Shown one piece after another: positions 11,111 to 24,793 of a stretch of DNA of 64,000 nt. Numbering within the stretch: the stretch's first letter is position 1; each line of letters opens with the position of its first letter. The position numbers and the translations under genes were made by a program. The notes beneath the pieces were generated by a model. The model had not been told where the DNA came from, searched no databases, and saw nothing but the letters and a program-made list of their open reading frames with translations. The stretch is from Metallyticus violacea (lineage: Eukaryota; Arthropoda; Insecta; Mantodea; Metallyticidae): the NCBI GenBank assembly GCA_030762175.1, contig CM060831.1, forward strand, positions 70,947,501-71,011,500, read 5' to 3'.

Positions 11111-11789
11111 AATGTTAATTTTATTTTGTGATGCCAGGACAATATAATTTTTTTTTTAAACATTTTAATGATAAATTAATCAGTCAGTGAAGTATGGTGT
11201 CACCTAATGCAGACATCTTTATGTGCATAATAAATCAACTTCAACGTCTCTAACAAGTTTACAATTTCACAAGAGTATATGAGCCATTGATAAAATACTA
11301 CATTTTAAATAAACAGACAACATGTGGATACAGCAGATATATGATATGGCCATCAATGAGGTAGAAACTAACTTTTTTATCTTTAATGTACATCTCCTTG
11401 ACAAAAAAGACATTAAGTCCTTAAGCTACAAAGAAAAAGAAGGAATGTTGTAGCAGACATATGATTCCTGAAATGGTGTGTCAAAAACAAAATTACTTCA
11501 ATATTTTTAAGAAAGGTCGATAAATAAAGTGTAATACTGCCATCCAGAACTGAATCAAAAGGAAGTTGATACTGTGAGAAATTAACAAACACTACAAAAC
11601 TCTTGATCAGTTAGATCTAAAATTACATGATTTACACTTAAAATTAATGAAAATAAAGACATCTAATTTGGAAAAATCTAGAAGATAATCTCCACATGAA
11701 AGTAAATGTCTTAATGATAAATAAAACAAAGTAAAGAAAAAAATATGCATATTGTATAGTAAACAAAAAGGAAACCATAACCAACCTCA

Positions 11790-11935
11790 AGAAATATGCA
11801 CAGACAATGTAATTAATCTATCTAAACACTCTTTCAATAAGTTAGAATTACAGTTTCTAAATAAGGGTTTGGTTTCTCCAGCAAAATAGAAGATTTCATT
11901 GCAGATACAGAGATTAATATTCAAGATTTGGAAGA

Positions 11936-11968
<33 letters not shown>

Positions 11969-13222
11969 GGCCAAAAACCAATATAGGCAGTTATAAATAA
12001 AATAAAGCAGCATAGTAATAACTGTCATCGAAAGCAACGTAATAAATGCACACTTAGATCACTTAACAATAAACAGTGGTGCAGATAAAGGGAACAAATT
12101 AGTGATTCTACACCACCAGACTATATCACACAAATGGAGAGCTACTAGGTAGCACGAAACATACAGTGATAATGTATGTTCCCTCTAATGAGTGTGTCAA
12201 AGCTTATAACTCTTCCCTCGGGCAGACCAAAACCTTGTCAGTGATAAATGGAAGCTAAAAACTAACAACCATATGCTTCCCAGAAATGATGGCCTTCCCA
12301 AAATATACAAACCATGCAAAAGCATGTGCCCAATAATTAATAACTCAAATTCACAAACCTACAATTTGGCTAAATGGTTCGCAAATAAATTTGGAACTTT
12401 CAAACTATTTCAAAGCAGAAGCAACCACCAGTTCCTATTAAAAAAATTAACAATGCAGCGATTTCATTAGATAATTCCCTTGTCTCTTCTGATGTTGCAT
12501 TTTTGTTCACTAGCTTCCAAAACAAAGACTGCAACTGAAACTACAGAAATGGCTTAAAAGTGCAAATATATCACTAATGAAAATGAGAATTACTTCAATC
12601 TTACAAAATTGTGCATAGACCAAAACTTCTTCACATTCAAAAGAAAAATTTACCAACAAATTTATGACTTGGCTATGGGTAATTCAATTCCCTCTGTCAA
12701 TTTCTGGCAAATGTATTCATGAGCATGGTAGAAACACACATTACCAAAGCATTTTCGTTAATCCTTTAAAACATGGTTTTGCTATTTGGATGGCATATTT
12801 GTAACAGTACCCCCCTCAAAAAAAAAATGCACACACAGAGGATGCCCCTTAAAATTTACTAAATCTGCAAGACCAAAGCATTAAGAAATTCATGAGGAAG
12901 GAAGAAATTGAAGAGGAAGAATGTTTGCCCTTTTGGGACCTTAAAATCTACTTAGGAAACCATAATTTTGTTTGGCATATGTAGGAAACACACATAAGAT
13001 AATCCCATAAAGAATAATAGCTTCAATCCTAAATCGCACAAAAACAGTCTTGCTCATAGATTAGTAAACATTCCACTCAACAAGGCAGCATACACAGTGG
13101 AGTACCAGTGCATCATTAATACTGCCCTCGACAATGGATTCCACCATTCCTTAGAAGATGAGATCACACATTTCAAAAGACTTAAAGATATTAAAAATTG
13201 CAGAAGGCATTCATTGCAAATG
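11790..13222 (+). mobile_element. Penelope-like element: reverse transcriptase relic
   Basis: Pieces in several frames follow a Penelope-type RT in order. They are an N-terminal LNTLSIS..LQFLNKGL-like stretch, GNKLVIL near 12090, GLPKIYKPCKSMCPIINN and QTYNLAKWFANKF (12273-12420), and YDLAMGN near 12662. CYLDGIFVTVP at 12780-12812 stands where RYVDDxFVI is expected; the second catalytic Asp is Gly. An open 56-codon block from about 13050 starts HRLVNIPLNKAAYT. A 27-base poly-A tract at 11940 and many stops interrupt it. The GIY-YIG domain is not found in line downstream; a fragment lies upstream in reverse. It is dead. Confidence 0.8.
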
Positions 13223-13596
13223 CCTTTTTTTTTAATTGTGTTTATTTTGTTATAAAAATGTGTGAGAAATAAATAGAATACAAATAATAAAACATTAAAA
13301 ACTCCACCACTCTCTTCACAATAAAGGACATGTTCTCTAAAAAGTGCAAGTGCAAATAGACATTTATATGCTGGACTCAAATCCAATTAAAGACACTTTC
13401 TGCATTAAAAATGGGCATGTAATTCGGGATTCAGGAGTCAGTCAAGTTCAATTCAATCCTACTAAAAACTGGAAATGTAATGCATGTAAACAGGGACCAG
13501 GCTGGGTCTGTCATGAGTCATTTTACCCACCAAATACACCTGCATATTCTTTTATTCCATTTAACCTTCTGTATCCAAATCAACCATTAGTCACCA

Positions 13597-13697
13597 TAGT
13601 AATGCTATTATACCTCATTTACTTGTTTATACTACAGACATTCACTCTCATCATCTGCTGATTTTAAAGAAATAAATGAGGTATAATAGTGTTACTA
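13597..13697. repeat. Short inverted repeat (25-bp arms)
   Basis: TAGTAATGCTATTATACC at 13597 onward pairs with its near-perfect complement ending at 13697 (2 mismatches in 25), with about 51 bp between the arms. It may be a decayed MITE. Confidence 0.6.
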
Positions 13698-16600
13698 TTA
13701 TCAAATGACAAATTGCTTCACTGTTAATAACTTCTGTTTAAATAACTTAACCAAATGAAAAACTATCAACAGATTTTAATAAAGGGGGGAAAAAAAAATC
13801 ATATAAACAGGGATCATACTGAATTCAAATTTAATCTAGAAACCTATTGAAAATGATTTCCATCCTAGCATGTAAACCAGGCAATAATGAAAGCAAAACA
13901 GTACCTACAACCTAGCTTTGATTCATAACATGTAGCACTCAAGACCAGCACTTGCCTTGAAAATAGACCTATGCAGCATCATGTATGAAAATCCTCAAGA
14001 TTCCTTTATTAAATATTCAACAATCAACAAAAACTCCTCCTTCCCTCCTTCTTCAAATCTGGTGCCAGATGACAAAAACCCTACAATAGCTCGCCATAAT
14101 ATCCTGCAATTTCCAAACATATGTTTTCCAGCAAAAAACTGCAACACAGGAACAAATAACTCCCTAAACAGGTACAAAACTATTAAAAAAAAACACACAC
14201 ACACATTTCCTTGACACTGCTGTACAACACTATAACAACTGCTCAGAAATAACTAGACCTAACCCGACACACCATTAATAATATTGCTTCATCTCATAAG
14301 TGCTATTGACCTTAGCAGTATTGAACCCTAAAGCAATAATCATCATGCTTCATCTGAAAACATACCAAAAATTCTACCAATACTGTTACAGTAATAAAAC
14401 ACATTCAACCTATGATAACAATGCTACCCTACACCAAACTATATTGCTGACCATATACAAATAGTGCACAATATGGAGCAGAGCAGACTCTACGATGCCA
14501 ACTAATTCCTTCATTTATCGAAACAAAGCACTTGCAGCTGTACTGTCTCACACACACACTTCCTTTAACTCACAAAACGCAAAGTCTGCAATTCAAATTC
14601 CACTCTGACTGGGTGTTTTACATGTTTTTCTCCATCCACATTCATGGCAAATGCCAGGCAAGTACTCCAAGCCCATAAATAAGAAGCAATGTATATAGTT
14701 AGGAAAGAATGTTAAACAAAATCTATCGTTATGCATCACTCATCCAAGACGAGTAGTAACACTTCAATTCTAAGATAAAACTTATTCTGCAGAGTTATTC
14801 CTTATGTACCTCGGCAACAGATCTATATTGAACCAACTGCTTCATTTCAGCAAGAGTGTGGCATTGGAGAGACCTCAAGTCTACATATTCCATATGCTCA
14901 CTTGAGACTCAACATCTAAATGTAAAAGGGCATATGGTCTCATCATTCAACAGACAGTTTCAGAAAAAAACTGTATTTTCTACCTATTGCAATAACAACC
15001 CACCAATGATGATTCAGTCTGTATTCACTTAAAACAGTGTTGCTTTATAACATTTGTCATTGAATCACATTAGAAAAAGATCCATCTCCCAATTATCGAC
15101 ATGGTTGCATCATTATTTCTGGAATATGTGCCATGCCTTCACCCTCATAAACATAATTATCATTGCAGCATGAAAATAGGTTATCCCTGTAAAAGCAGAT
15201 ATGTGTCATTTTCATCAACATTGATCTCAATTCTGCATACATCTTTCAATAGGAAAATGGTGCAAGAAATGATCATGCCAAATATTTAAATCATGCTTCA
15301 TTGCTAAAAATGAATATGAGAGACAAACAGGCACATAGTTCCTTTAAACAATTATCTATCTTATTATTAATTATTTTACTTGGCACCTAACAAAGTCCTT
15401 ATTTGTCAACACCTGCACGTGACTTTACTGTCATTTAGATACAAATAAAGGATATTCTTTCATTTAAAAAATTACTTATCTACATCTGCAAGAATATCCT
15501 TCCAAATTGTAGAATATAAAAATATTCTTCTTTCAGGAAAGAAAATTGTGTTGTTCATTATTTTAATGAACAACACAATAAAAGCTATGCATGCAATAGG
15601 TTTGACCTCAGAAAAGTTTGCCAATATCCAACAGTACTTGAACAAAATGTTCATTGAATAACCTCACTTTCCCAAACAAACTTGTCATTTGTTTATTCTT
15701 TTCAAATGCAGCATGTGACTAAAAATTAGCATTAGTTTATATTCCTTTCTATTCACTTATTTTTAATACCAAAATATGAAATCATCCAAAGGAACATGTT
15801 GCCAATTTCGGTGAAAATATCTCCATAAAAAACAGTACATTAAATATTGACAACAGCAAATATTGTGTGCTACTCCAAATAAAATTAGACATCCATAATT
15901 ATTCCATAAAATATCTTATCAGGAAAAAGTTTTTTAAAATTATATATTACAGCACTGTAGTCTTTCAATTTTTCTCTTCAATGTAAATAAACATTAATCA
16001 TAATAATTATAAAATAGGCAGATTTGGTGCAGTTAGTTTCAAACTTAGTTTTCCCCTATCCTTCCTATCATATTAATTACCTCATGAGTAACTCCAAACT
16101 ATCTCTGCCTACATGCTACATGCTCATGTGAAAATGAGCAGAAAAAAAAAAATATATAGAAAGAAAACACTGCAAAATATACATTCTCTCAAAACATGGA
16201 ATATCACTACCAACATTAACTTATTCAATTATTAACCCTCTAATTAACAGAAAAATCTTCCAATGCTAAGAAATGAACACAAAAGAAACAGTCCTCGATC
16301 TAAGCAATCCAACAAACACCATGAAATGCATCAATATCACACAGCTTGGAGGAATATTCAAGAGCCTGCAAATGAGCTTTAAGGGTTCAAACACACTAAC
16401 AACACTTAATAATTCCAAAAGAACAAATTTAAAACTTACTCAAAGAAACTCACAATTTACTGATGTCAGCAAAGAAAACATTCATCAGTGGCTAGGCAAA
16501 CACATTTCCAGAGTAAATGATAAAAGGGCAAAGTAACTAAATTGCAAAATGAAATAAAGTTATGTAATATGAAGTAACTCTCATCATTTGCTCGACAAAA

Positions 16601-16999
16601 CTTCCTCAAAATATCATCACCTGCTATCATTTCAAAATTCATTATTTGTTCTTCATTTCTACATGCATACGTCCCTCCCTCCACTGTATGCTTTGCCATT
16701 AATTTTAATCATTCTTCTTTTTGAAATTTATAACCAAAAATGCAACATTTTCACACATTATTCTCTCTCTCTCTCTCTCCCTCTATATTTCATGTTTCTA
16801 AAATAATATCTAGTGCTTTTGTATTCATTTCTTTCCATTTCCCCATCACTTATTGTACTTTGTCATAACAGATTCCAAACAGCTCAGATGAATCACAAAG
16901 ACCAGTATAACCAATACATGACAAAATCATAATGCCAAATGTTCAGTAATGCTGTCGATGCAATCTCCACTCATTTCTCTTTATCCTATAAGAGTCATT
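13698..16999. other. 3.3-kb AT-rich stretch, no gene recognised
   Basis: No transposase, RT or host-gene motif was recognised. An 87-codon plus-strand frame (16273-16536, starting MNTKETVLDLSN) has no family I know and no splice or promoter support. Low-complexity runs include (CT)n near 16765. A perfect small hairpin is listed separately. Confidence 0.5.
15545..15579. repeat. Perfect 16-bp hairpin
   Basis: ATTGTGTTGTTCATTA, a TTT loop, then the exact reverse complement. There are no U-tract or coding neighbours. It may be a palindromic remnant; a function cannot be told. Confidence 0.6.
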
Positions 17000-17900
17000 T
17001 GAAAACTTCCCCAAATACAGTCAAAATGACTGCATAGCATTTTGAAACGATTTTCATGTTTCAACATAGTCACCTTTGATGCTAATGCTCTTCAACCACC
17101 AATACTCCAAAGCCTCTATCCACACCTGCAAAAAACACCTCCATGGACCATTCATCCAACAAGGAATCTTCTCCATTTACTCAACAGATGCAAATCCAAT
17201 GGAGACCATGCAAACAAATAAGGCAGATATGTCATTATCCCCACTGTCATGAACATGCATGAGAGCAAGCATTTTCTGGATGCCACAGGACTGTCTTCTT
17301 GGATAAACTCAGACCGTTCTACCACATTTTTCTCTTCAACAGGCCCAAAAGGATGCCATGATACACTCCAGTGATGAGAAGATAATCCATTAGCAGTGCA
17401 TCTTCCCATTTCACATCATCTCATCGGTCAATGTCGCACACGTGACCTTCTTTGGCAGTGGAGAATCCTGATGATTCCATTGTTAACAATCCCTCGCTGT
17501 TTTCTTTCAGTAACAGGCCCATGTTTTATCACTGGTCCCAAAGCCAACATAAAAAGTTGGCACCATCTCTCTGAAATAGGCCAAACTTTGCTAACATGCA
17601 TTTGCTTTTAATCCCAAGCAAAGATGGCCAATCATTTTTTTTCAAGCACAAGTCTTCCCTCAAAATGGAAATATACATTCTCCCCAAGCGCCCAGACATC
17701 CTTAATCCACAATCCTCCAAACAACATCCATCATTTCTCATGTCATGATCAATTTTGCCCATCCACTCCATGGGTCATCTTCCAAGATTTCACAGCCATG
17801 TTGCAACTCCAGGATCCACTTAGAGATGGTTGCAAATGGTGGTGTAGAGTTTCCTAAAGTGTATATATTTCTGTTGCATAGGTACCCTTCTTTACCAAGT
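17000..17900 (-). mobile_element. Mariner transposase relic (lineage 1)
   Basis: Minus-strand fragments line up with a mariner transposase. The N-terminal helix-turn-helix side shows PPFATISKWILEL and LEDDPWSGWAK. The middle has SDKTWACY where the first catalytic Asp block (xDETWxxxY) is expected, and QWNHQDSPLPKK. The C-terminus ends with a SIKGDYVE block like the usual xxGDYVE. Numerous stops and shifts lie between. The region normally carrying the last catalytic Asp (HDNARPH) is missing or unrecognisable. A full mariner protein is near 345 residues, so this is close to full length but dead. Confidence 0.75.
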
Positions 17901-17999
17901 ACTTAATAACCACACCATATTCAATATTTGCCTTCCCCAGCTCCACATATGCACCTCTGCTCTACAACAAGCACCTACGATCATGGATATAAATACTGC

Positions 18000-18075
18000 A
18001 CCAGTAATTTACATCAACAGCACATACTGGGGGGGAAAAAAAAGCAGAACCAAGGAAAACCTGAAGAATTTTATA
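18000..18075. repeat. Isolated unit of the 23-26 kb minisatellite
   Basis: CACCAGTAATTTACATCAACAG, an A-rich block, and AACCAAGGAAAACCTGAAG match the minisatellite unit found at 23.0-23.8 and 25.2-26.4 kb. A single unit lies here beside the mariner relic. Confidence 0.65.
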
Positions 18076-18854
18076 TATATATATATGTTGTTGGTATGTA
18101 AAGGAAGATAAAAGGTATAATAAAGAACTTGTATAGACATAAAGGACTTATTTATTTTACCAATCAGAGGCTGCCAGCCAGCGTTTGCAAATTTGATCTC
18201 AGGAGATAGGTTCTGCCCGCAGGGCGGAAAAAAAAATTTTTAATATATATATAAGTCCAAAATGAGGAAAACTGGAGAAAAGAAAGGAAGAAAGTATTAT
18301 TGCAGCATTGGAAATGGAGAATGGCATTAGCAGAGAAGAAGGCAATAGTAGTGGTAATAGCAGCAGCAAAAAATATTGCTAAAAGAATGCCAAATATGCA
18401 GAAAGCAAAATGAACTGAGCAAAATTTGTTTCAACCATTTAAAAATGAACAACAATTTTTGTGCCATTAGAATATGGACAACAAAAAGTGCTTGCACCAT
18501 TTAAAAATGAACAAAACATTTGAGCCAATAGAAAAATTATACATACAAGGAGATCACTCACAACAATTCAAAATACTTTGTGTAGGGAATGCTCAACACA
18601 ACTTATTCATTGTACATTTTCACCATTAAATCTTAGTCATTTATCAACCTGCACATTATGCCTAGTAAATTACTAGATATAGTAAAGAAAACCTGATATA
18701 GTAGATTTTCTTTATTACAACTTTGTAATTTACCAATCTGCACATTATGCCTGATAAACACTAGATTTAATTTGAAAAAAAAACTTACTAAATCTTAGTA
18801 ATATACCATACCCTATAAATTACTAAATTTAATAGGGAAAGGCAGTTAGATAGA
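18076..18854. other. AT-rich leader to the gag relic
   Basis: Contains (TA)n tracts and a small GC-richer patch with CTGCCCGCAGGGCGG near 18212. Pairs of near-repeats such as CATTTAAAAATGAACAA and CTGCACATTATGCCT occur. Part may be LTR or leader sequence, but no terminal repeat pair was found. Confidence 0.4.
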
Positions 18855-20470
18855 ATGAATAAGGCTTTAGACACTAGGTTTGCTCAAATGGAACATTCGC
18901 AAATAGAATTCAGCAATAGAAGCAATAATTACATAGAAAATAGGTTAGAGCAAATGGAGAAAAGGCCAGCAAGAATTCTGCAACAAAATGAAAGCTCACA
19001 AATACGTTTTCGGGGTAGGCTCAAACAAACAGAAAAATCACTATTTAATAAAATAGAGGATAAGTTTAAGCAAACTCAGACAATTAAAACAAATTTTTAG
19101 AATCAAATACAGGAAAATCGTGATAATTGTATGAGTGAAATAGGGGTAATAAAAAAGACTTTAGTGAAGTCAAAAAGATATGGACAAAATAGATGGGAAA
19201 TGAACAGAAATTGAGAAAGTAGGACTAGAGCTGAGAACAGCTGTCAGCAGTAGGATTAGAAGAATTAGGAATCAGGATTAGAAGAACGAATGAACCTAGA
19301 ATTACGGTCCGTGAAAATCATTGTCCAATCGTTGGCTAACAATCAAACCCAGCTATCGAAAAATTGGGAGAAAATAGAAACAATACTAGTCAAGTCAATA
19401 CTGATTACAGTAATACTAGTAATATAGTGTCACAATCATAGACAAGTGATATACCTGCGGCAGAGGTCCCCGAATCTCAGCCGAACACCTAGGCTAGAAC
19501 ACGTGTCAATGCAAATGTAAGTGGTTGCTGGTATACCCAGGGATTCTTGTTTGTCTGAGAATAACGTGCATTAAATCCGAGAATAGTTCTTGAATGCCAA
19601 TTTTAACTGGCAATTTGTGGCTTAGCCAACTGGTTAACGAAATAGCGCCACCAGATTTCTACACATAAATGGAGGATAACCCCATATTATTTGTTAAGGA
19701 CATGGAGGATTATTTCCGTTTAAAAGGGCTACAGAAAGAAATGAATATTATCTTCATTAAGAGGAATTTAAAGCCAGGCAGCAAACTGGTACACGCTTTC
19801 TGATTTTAAATTTCTTTTCCTGTCGCGAAATGGGAGTTCGACGCACCAGAACGTCATTCGCCTAGATATATCCAACGGGAAGCATAACCCCAGAACCGGC
19901 ATAAGTATGGTTGACTGCTTTTTGGTCATTGATAAAAAAGCAAACTCCTCGATCCCCTTCTAACGGACAGAAAGATGATGTCACTAATATCAGGTCACTT
20001 CCCAGAACAGATCAGGAACCACCTGAAAGTGGCCAAGAACACAAATTTTTTCTGAGATGATAGAGCTCTTAACCGCTTCGACATCCAGAGAAACAATTAT
20101 CAGGAATATAGGAAGGAAGAAAGCCGTTACGACCCCTACAGGAACGATTTCCATCCGTCCAGACATTCCTTTCACGGTACGGGGGCAAGATCTAATAGGT
20201 TAAGAAAGAATGGACATCATCCAAACTTCCGACCGCAGATAAATGCGATGCAGACCACCTACGGAGGACGAATACAGATGGAACACCTCAATAGAACGCG
20301 TTCTTATCAGAACTAGGAACCGCCTAGAAGACGGAGAAAAAATACCAGGGCATGGCGTCAACAAGCTCCGAGGTGTCTAAGAAACGACCAAAATCACTGG
20401 AGGAACCAAGAGGATCGAAGCTCTAGAACTCGTGAAAATTCAAACAGCTGATCGCGGCCCGGAAAACTCC
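18855..20470 (+). mobile_element. LTR retrotransposon gag relic (Ty3/gypsy-like)
   Basis: Begins with an 81-codon frame rich in Gln, Glu, Asn and Arg with heptad-like spacing (RLEQMEKRP and similar), predicted to be coiled coil. After stops, a block from 19669 reads MEDNPILFVKDMEDYFRLKG. Further on, near 19950-20040, come LLDPLLTDRK and LISGHFPEQIRNHLKVAK. This order fits the capsid part of insect Ty3/gypsy-type Gag. A basic Arg/Asn-rich tail follows where a nucleocapsid would lie, but no CCHC box was seen. No protease, RT or integrase is recognisable downstream. Several stops make it non-coding. Confidence 0.65.
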
Positions 20471-22985
20471 TATGTCAGCTCACCGAGACAAGAATAAAAA
20501 TACGCTGGAAATAGCCACAAGAATTTTCGAAATGTTGATAGTACATTGTTGATAGTTCATGGGAAAATCACTGAAATGCGCTCCATAATTAGAAATGAAC
20601 AAAAGAAAGTAAGTGCTCATGATAATATGCAAAAAGAAAGTTCGCAATGAAGAACAAGCAAATATTATTGGCAAACCGTAGAGTATGGGAATAAAACAAT
20701 CATAAGGAACCAGAACTGTAAGATCACAAATAAAGTTACCCAAGCAAATTAAGCTAAATTATGGGAAAAATTAAAGATGAGAATATTTTGAAATTGTAGG
20801 AGCAGATAATTATACTACATGAGGAATAAGCTAGATAAAAGATAGGCTATGAGTTATAAAAGAAGATAAGAAAGCGACGGAAAAGGAATAAAAACGACGC
20901 TATAATACAAGTAAAGTTTATAAAACAAAGAGGCTCTGAGATCAGATTGAAGCAATGTTCAGAGAGAAATTACCAATGGAAGGATTGATAGGAAAATATC
21001 CAATATTTAACAGAACTTGTAAGGTAACGAAGGAATAGTAAACTCAGGAAGAGAAAAATAAATCTGTCCCACATGAACATCGTAAAAGTATTTAGCAAAG
21101 GGAAGACAGCTGAAAGCCCTTCACCCCAACCTTAAGAATTACCCCAGTAATTTTCAACAAAAGAAACCGTACAGCTGACCTATATTTTCAAGCCGCAAAC
21201 TGTTAATGTACACACACTCTAAGTTTAGAAAAAGATAAAGATAAGCTACTTTCTCAAGGTTTAAAAATGACAACTGTGTATTTTATTCTTTATATAAGGA
21301 ATATTGAACCGTGATTTTAATTTTGGTCATGTGACTTTAAATTAACTCTTCAAATTAAGTTTCGCTCAGATCATTTGAAATGTTTTGATTTTTTATTCTA
21401 ATTTTACGAGCATATATGTGTAAGAGCACTACTGGTGAACTTGAAACCGAGCACTTGCATGATAGTATATAAGAATAGCATATGCGTTTAATATACTTCT
21501 GATAAGGGCGCGAAGGGAAGGCAAAGATATTACTAATATGAGTAATGAATACAAAACGTCATACAATGATAAAAAACTGAAGTGAAACATACTAAAAATG
21601 AACAAAGTGCATACATGCATATACATACATAGAGTAGTGATTAAACAAAAACACTAATAATTCCATTTATGTGATTTCATAATTGATTGTGTTACAAAAC
21701 AATATTACAAACTTGCATAAGTTTGAAAATAAGATTAACATGTTATAAAGGATAATACAGCACCAATATATCAAGTCAGAATATAAAGACACTATTTTAA
21801 AGGCTCAAAGTGCAAGAAGAAAAGTAAAATTGTAATAGAAAATAAGATGTTCATATATATATACACATATCATAAAACAGAATGAGAATGTCTCTGTATC
21901 ATAATAACAGTGTAACAGTGATAAAATATTCACAGGACCACATATGAAACTTTGTCTCCAAACAAAGAAGCTTTAATATGGGGGCATGAGAAACCGAAAC
22001 TCAAAGCTACATTTCATTAGATTGATGATATGATTATTATTCATATAGGTATTTCATGAATATGGTCCGATGTATGTATATCACCTGTATTGAACCAGGC
22101 ATCTGTTTAAGTCATAGTAATCATTTTCATGTTTTGACAGGATACACTGGTGCAAGAAACTTTTAGGCAATTGTCTTTGTATATTTTTATTAGGGTAAGG
22201 AAACCAGACACACATTTATTGTTTTATTGTAACCTGGGTTGTCTGCCGGCCTTCAGGTTTAAAAGAGAGGAGGAAACATACTGTCATAAACACAGCAAAG
22301 GATCACTTTGAATGCATAGGCCCAAAGGTTCCTTTTTTTAAAAGTGCAGATGTAACAAAAGTCACAAACCGACCCTAGCAACTTTGCAGAAACCGTAAAC
22401 AGATTAATTAAGTTATAAAATCACATCAAGTAAGAGATGAGGGGAGCGAGTCCAAACTGTGCATTAATCAATGAAATTTCTTACATCGGATAGGAAATTC
22501 GAAATTTATTGCAGAAAGTAATACTACAAATACTTTTATAATATAATGATCGAATGACCTTATAGTGATAGAAATTACCAAATTTTAATGCTATGGGTTC
22601 AGTCAGTGTTAGAAAGGTGGGGGGGGGGGATACAGGAACATTCAGTATAGGAAAGGAGATATGTGAGCAGTGATTTGGAAATGAGCTTAGTTTCAAACCA
22701 TTCAAGAGTGCTCTAAAGAAAAACAGTCCTCAAGACACCATGGGCAGCCTAACATAGGGAAAGACATTAAATATCCAGTAATTAAATAGTGCTAAATGCA
22801 AGTTTATGTGTAACCTGTGAGATATCTTGTCCTTCCCATTTACTCATATGAGTCACAAAACTCCACACATCCTGAGATCTACAATTTTAGAAAACTGCAG
22901 TAAATTGACACCCAAATATGGGGGCTATCGATTAATCAACAAATTAACACGTATTAATTCATTCATCCACCACTACACATATTAA
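20471..22985. other. 2.5-kb AT-rich stretch, no gene recognised
   Basis: May include decayed remains of the retroelement to the left, but no pol motif was seen. Only short chance frames (up to 87 codons) occur. A poly-G run lies near 22620. Confidence 0.5.
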
Positions 22986-23782
22986 AAAATGGCTGCACTG
23001 GTAAACATTACATTGAATAGATTACTTCACCAGCTTTTCACATTAGCAAGACAGACTACAGAGAGAGAGAAGGGGACAATCCAGTGGAATGCAGGAATAA
23101 CTGGAAAAATGTTTTGCCCTCGCACAAATAAATATATCACCAGCAATTCACATCAGCAAGACCCAATAGAAAGGGAGGGTGAGGAATAAAAATCAGCAGA
23201 AAACCTGGAGAATATCCCCCCCCCCAAATATATTTGGTAGAACTTAAAACTGAAAAATAAATTTTTCTTTTCTTCCTTTCTTTCCTCCCAAATGTAACTG
23301 CCTCACCACCATTTCACATCTGCAGAACAGGGAAAGCTGACAGATCCCCCCCTCCCAGATATAAATATCTTGCCAGCTTTTCACATTGGCAGACAGATTA
23401 GAGAGAGGGGGGAAGAAAAACAGTGTAATGCAGCAAAACCTGGAGAAGTATTTTCCCCCTCTCCACATTTAAATACCTCACTAGCAGAACTTTTTTTTTT
23501 TTTTTTCCCCTTTCTTTCCTCTCAAATATAAGTGCCTTACCATCATTTCACATCTGCAAAACCAGGAAAGCCTTGCAAAATATATTTTCCCCTTCCAAAT
23601 ATTAATACCTAACTAGCATTTCACATCAGCAGAATGGACTTGAAGGGAAAAAAGAAGAAAAAAACAGTGGAACCCGGGAAAACCTAGAAAAATGATTTTC
23701 TTTTTTGCTCTTTTTCCCTTCCCATACATAAATATCTCACTAGCAATTCACATCAGCAGGCCTGACTGGAAGAAAGTACGGC
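22986..23782. repeat. Minisatellite array, left block
   Basis: Degenerate tandem units of two kinds alternate. The longer, about 105 bp, runs ACCAGC(A/T)(A/T)TTCACAT, AGCAAGAC, an AGAGAGAG purine run, CAGTGGAATGCAGG, AAACCTGGA, TTTTCCCCC. The shorter, about 70 bp, has CACATCTGCAAAACCAGGAAAG. Each ends in a pyrimidine tract before ATATAAATA. No coding potential is supported; minus-strand frames are translations of the pyrimidine tracts. Confidence 0.8.
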
Positions 23783-23950
23783 GGTCGTCTTATTACAACC
23801 TATGCTGTTATTAATAATGGATTTAATTAAGATGTTGGTTCTTCTCCACAGATGATGATTGAATTTATGTAGATGCCTCGGCTATGTTGATGTTCTGCGC
23901 ACAATATCCGGCCGCTATCGGGGGTGGTGTTCTTCTCGGGGATGTTTTTT

Positions 23951-24205
23951 GAATGGTGTTTAACGCCCGTTTTAACTACTGAGGGACCACAGGCGGTGAA
24001 CACTGATACATGAAATGAAATGATATATTGGGAAAGGAATTTTTAAGAAAGGAAACGTTCCAGGCCTAAGTTTAGGGTACCCCCCCACCCGGCATTTGTC
24101 ATTAATGAAGGTTGAGGAAAACATGGAAAAACCTCAGTCAGGGAGGACGGTCCTCGCGGGATTCGATCCCCAGACCTCCCGCTCAAGAGTCCGCGCCTCG
24201 GCGGT
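23951..24205 (-). mobile_element. SINE family A, copy 2
   Basis: The minus strand reads a tRNA-like head with an intact B box (GGATCGAATCC), GTCCTCCCTGACTGAGG, the long form of the body including CCTAAACTTAGGCC-like sequence, and the AACGGGCGTTAAACA tail. Part of the D-arm/A-box region is deleted (only GCCGAGGCGCGG remains), so the pol III promoter is probably dead. Confidence 0.85.
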
Positions 24206-24793
24206 GTTCTCAGGGATGAATGTACGGTTTTCCTGGATTTAATCAAACGGAGAGGAAAGGATGATGGCCTGGAGATTGTCGAATAACGGTATCGATTTCA
24301 CAGTTCGAGACATGACTCACTTGAGGTTACGGGCACAAATTATCCACTTGTAAGGGATTGAAATATTGATATTCCCATGAATATGTTCAATACTGACGAT
24401 TTTACTTTACTGGCCACGCCCTATAACTTTTAGTAACTAAACAGATTATCCGTTTCACTGTACATTGCTTTAGCGAGACACTCGTCATTCATTCACCTTA
24501 TATTTACCTAGATGGCTTTCGCTTAAATGTACCTCACTAACGCACCAATATAGTTATTACTGTTCACCACTCATCAGGATCTCTCTCCACTTGCCTAAAC
24601 TCGTAACTGGTTGCTGTACACTGCTCACTCCAGTGGTGGGCTGACGACTGCAAACCCTCAGCTATCGGTTGCAAACTCTTAACTGGGCCACTTATCTTTT
24701 CTCTACGCATCGCTATTCGATAATTCAAATTTAAAAACATTCTAGACGCATCTCAAATTCTATCTTTTGATTGGCTTAACAGCACGATTCCCG

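Noticed and set aside
16273..16536. 87-codon frame MNTKETVLDLSN
   Set aside because: Soluble-looking composition but no family, no splice signals and no neighbours to support it.
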